Assembly (NCBI GenBank): GCA_026388615.1
Contig: JAPLJL010000067.1
Coordinates: forward strand, 1-6,782
Direction of reading: 5' to 3'
DNA length: 6,782 bases
Source of the DNA: Pseudomonadota bacterium
GTDB taxonomy: Bacteria > Desulfobacterota > JAPLJL01
Shown: positions 5,371 to 6,782 of the stretch, in pieces
How the letters are laid out: each line of letters begins with the position of its first letter
Position numbering within the stretch: the stretch's first letter is position 1
The notes under the pieces: model-generated
Database searches by the model: none
The model's input: only the letters and a program-made list of their open reading frames with translations
Told to the model about the DNA's origin: nothing
Made by a program: the position numbers and the translations under genes

Positions 5371-6091
5371 ATTTTTCCTCCTTTCCTCCCTCCCTTTCCC
5401 AGTTTATCTCCGGGTGGGAGAGTTCGGCTTCTGACTTACGAATATAATTCGGTGCCAGGGTTTTCAAGTCATCGGATTCCCCGCGGGCGAACCTTTCCCA
5501 GGCCAGCAGACCGGCCTGGCGGGCGAGGGGATAGGCCGGGAGGGAATCCGCGCCGCGGGTTTCCCCCCCGTTCCATTCCTCGATCTCCGGGCGGTAGCGC
5601 CGGGCGCCGGTGCCCAGGAAAATCGTCGGGCGGGTGACGGATTTCAGGATTTCCGAAAGGGGCGACACCTTTTCCTCCCCGATTTGGGAGAGGATGCCGT
5701 TTTCGGAATGATAAAGGCTCCAGTAAATCTCGCCCTTGCGGGCATCAATCAAGGGGCAGATGGTTCCGGAGAAAAGAGGAAGGTTGCCGGCCAGGGCTTT
5801 CAGGGAGGAAACCCCCACGACCGGGAGCCGGCGGGCCCAGGCCATGCCCAGGACCGTGGCCATCCCGATGCGGAGGCCGGTGAAGGACCCCGGGCCCACC
5901 CCCACCGCCAGGCCCCGGATTTCGGAAAGGGGAGTGCGGGAGGTCCGCAGAAGCCAGTCCCAGGCCGGCAGGAGCCGCTCGGTATGGGTAACGCCTCCCC
6001 CGAAACAGATTTCCGCTAGGAGTTCATCCCGGTTAAGGAGAGCGAGGCTGCCGAATTCGGTCGAGGTTTCCAGCGCGAGAATCTTGAACAT
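5357..6091 (-). CDS. tsaB: tRNA threonylcarbamoyladenosine biosynthesis protein TsaB (YeaZ)
   Basis: The 244-residue protein opens with the ASKHA-fold strand MFKILALETST and carries the TsaB signatures GVGPGSFTGLRIG (64-76) and DARKGEIYW (116-124), with PNYIRKSEAE near the C terminus (214-223). TsaB is the non-catalytic partner that dimerises with TsaD and, with TsaE, transfers threonylcarbamoyl to A37 of ANN-decoding tRNAs. The ATG at 6091 is 23 bases after the rseP stop and has only a weak purine-rich leader, so translation may depend on the upstream gene. The final 20 residues or so are charged and diverge from the family; they overlap the start of the DUF465 gene and contain its ribosome-binding site. 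TsaD and TsaE are not in the window. Confidence 0.96.
   Translation of the reverse strand: MFKILALETSTEFGSLALLNRDELLAEICFGGGVTHTERLLPAWDWLLRTSRTPLSEIRGLAVGVGPGSFTGLRIGMATVLGMAWARRLPVVGVSSLKALAGNLPLFSGTICPLIDARKGEIYWSLYHSENGILSQIGEEKVSPLSEILKSVTRPTIFLGTGARRYRPEIEEWNGGETRGADSLPAYPLARQAGLLAWERFARGESDDLKTLAPNYIRKSEAELSHPEINWEREGGKEEKFESH
5377..5381 (-). promoter_or_regulatory. Ribosome-binding site fixing the TTG start of the DUF465 gene
   Basis: GGAGG lies six bases before TTG (5370-5368), inside the last codons of tsaB. No better-placed ATG or GTG was seen near the beginning of this reading frame. Confidence 0.7.
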
Positions 6092-6114
6092 TTTTCAGTT
6101 CATCCGGTGAGCGT

Positions 6115-6782
6115 TTAAAATAAGTTTTTAAAAAAGTTGATAATGTCATCCTGAAAGCGGATGAGGTCATTATACACAGCCACGGCCATGATCAGAAGCA
6201 CCATGCCGAAACCGATCTGCGAGGTCACCTCCCGGGTTTTCAGCGAAAGCGGGTGCCGGATGACGGCTTCGATCAGGAGCAGGACAATCTGCCCGCCATC
6301 GAAGATAGGGATGGGGAGCAGGTTCAGGATCCCCAGATTGATGCTGATGATCACGAGCAGGAACAGATACGGGTACCAGCCCGAGCGGGCGGAATCCCCG
6401 GCCAGCTTGACGATCAGGATGGGGCTGCCCACGTTTTTCCAGGAAATCCGGCCCTCGATGAGGGAGAGGATCCCGCGCACGGTCAGGTAAGAAAACTCCC
6501 AGGTTTTTTCGACCGCCTGGACCAGGGCTTTTCCCGGGTTCTTTTCCCGGAGCTTGATGATCCGGCCCGAGGTGTACTCCAGATAACTCCGGATCCCGAT
6601 CCGGAAGGTGGATTTTTCCCGGGGAGACTTGGCCACGGTTTCGGTTTCCGGGGTCACGGCCAGGGTGAAAAGCTTTCCCTCCCGGTCCACCAGGACCTGC
6701 CGGGGGGTGGCTCCGCCCGCCTGGACCAGTTCCACGAGTTCTTCCCAGCCGGAAAGCTTTTTCCCGTCGATGGTGAGGATCC
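6115..6782 (-). CDS. rseP: RseP-type site-2 zinc metalloprotease (M50), C-terminal part
   Basis: The reading frame is open to the right edge, so about 221 C-terminal residues are present and the N-terminal HExxH zinc site is outside. The visible part begins in a PDZ domain (ILTIDGKKLSGWEELVELV, then VDREGKLFTLAVTPE). It ends with a membrane segment containing NLGILNLLPIPIFDGG (about 149-163 of the visible part), whose Asp is the third metal ligand of the LDG motif, here FDG, and a last membrane helix (GFGMVLLIMAVAVYNDLI). Such proteases cut anti-sigma factors or remnant signal peptides inside the inner membrane. The internal GTG at 6735 is not the start, because the PDZ sequence continues upstream in frame. 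It precedes tsaB by 23 bases on the same strand and probably shares its transcript. Confidence 0.94.
   Translation of the reverse strand, partial: ILTIDGKKLSGWEELVELVQAGGATPRQVLVDREGKLFTLAVTPETETVAKSPREKSTFRIGIRSYLEYTSGRIIKLREKNPGKALVQAVEKTWEFSYLTVRGILSLIEGRISWKNVGSPILIVKLAGDSARSGWYPYLFLLVIISINLGILNLLPIPIFDGGQIVLLLIEAVIRHPLSLKTREVTSQIGFGMVLLIMAVAVYNDLIRFQDDIINFFKNLF

Noticed and set aside
6733..6735. GTG as the start of a short separate membrane protein gene
   Set aside because: The frame continues upstream with clear PDZ-domain sequence to the edge of the window, so this is an internal codon of the RseP-type protease.

Overview
The window looks like a GC-rich bacterial chromosome, most like a Desulfobacterota (deltaproteobacterial) genome. 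The grounds are the rsmG-parA-parB-bactofilin order, a DUF465 protein and a fatty-acid type crotonase. This placement is inference from gene content, not from a marker phylogeny. No RNA gene, CRISPR array or complete insertion sequence was seen.

Layout. Positions 1-342 hold the first 114 residues of a crotonase-fold acyl-CoA enzyme on the minus strand. Positions 427-1327 form an AT-richer island: two tandem copies of a composite palindromic repeat (four hairpins each), a REP-associated tyrosine transposase (RAYT) on the plus strand, and a third, broken repeat copy that ends just before the ribosome-binding site of the next gene. Positions 1338-2231 encode a metallo-beta-lactamase-fold hydrolase on the plus strand. 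An AT-rich spacer with 20-base inverted ends (2228-2362) separates it from the convergent genes on its right.

Positions 2379-6782 are one compact minus-strand cluster. In transcription order it reads: rseP-type site-2 protease (5' part outside the window), tsaB, a DUF465 small protein, rsmG, parA, parB and a bactofilin. From tsaB to bactofilin the genes overlap or lie at most 21 bases apart. Two of them (DUF465 and parA) start with TTG and parB starts with GTG, which points to translational coupling. The cluster links envelope stress or membrane proteolysis (RseP), tRNA t6A synthesis (TsaB), 16S rRNA methylation (RsmG), chromosome segregation (ParA/ParB) and a cytoskeletal scaffold (bactofilin).

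The most unusual part is the repeat island. Wherever the two full repeat copies differ inside a hairpin arm, the partner base has changed too, so the hairpins appear to be kept by selection or by their own mobility. All hairpins of the main class share the core AGCTTGCT and carry a TGGA tag at the 5' foot, in opposite orientations in the two halves of the unit. This is the organisation expected of a REP/BIME family mobilised by the adjacent RAYT.
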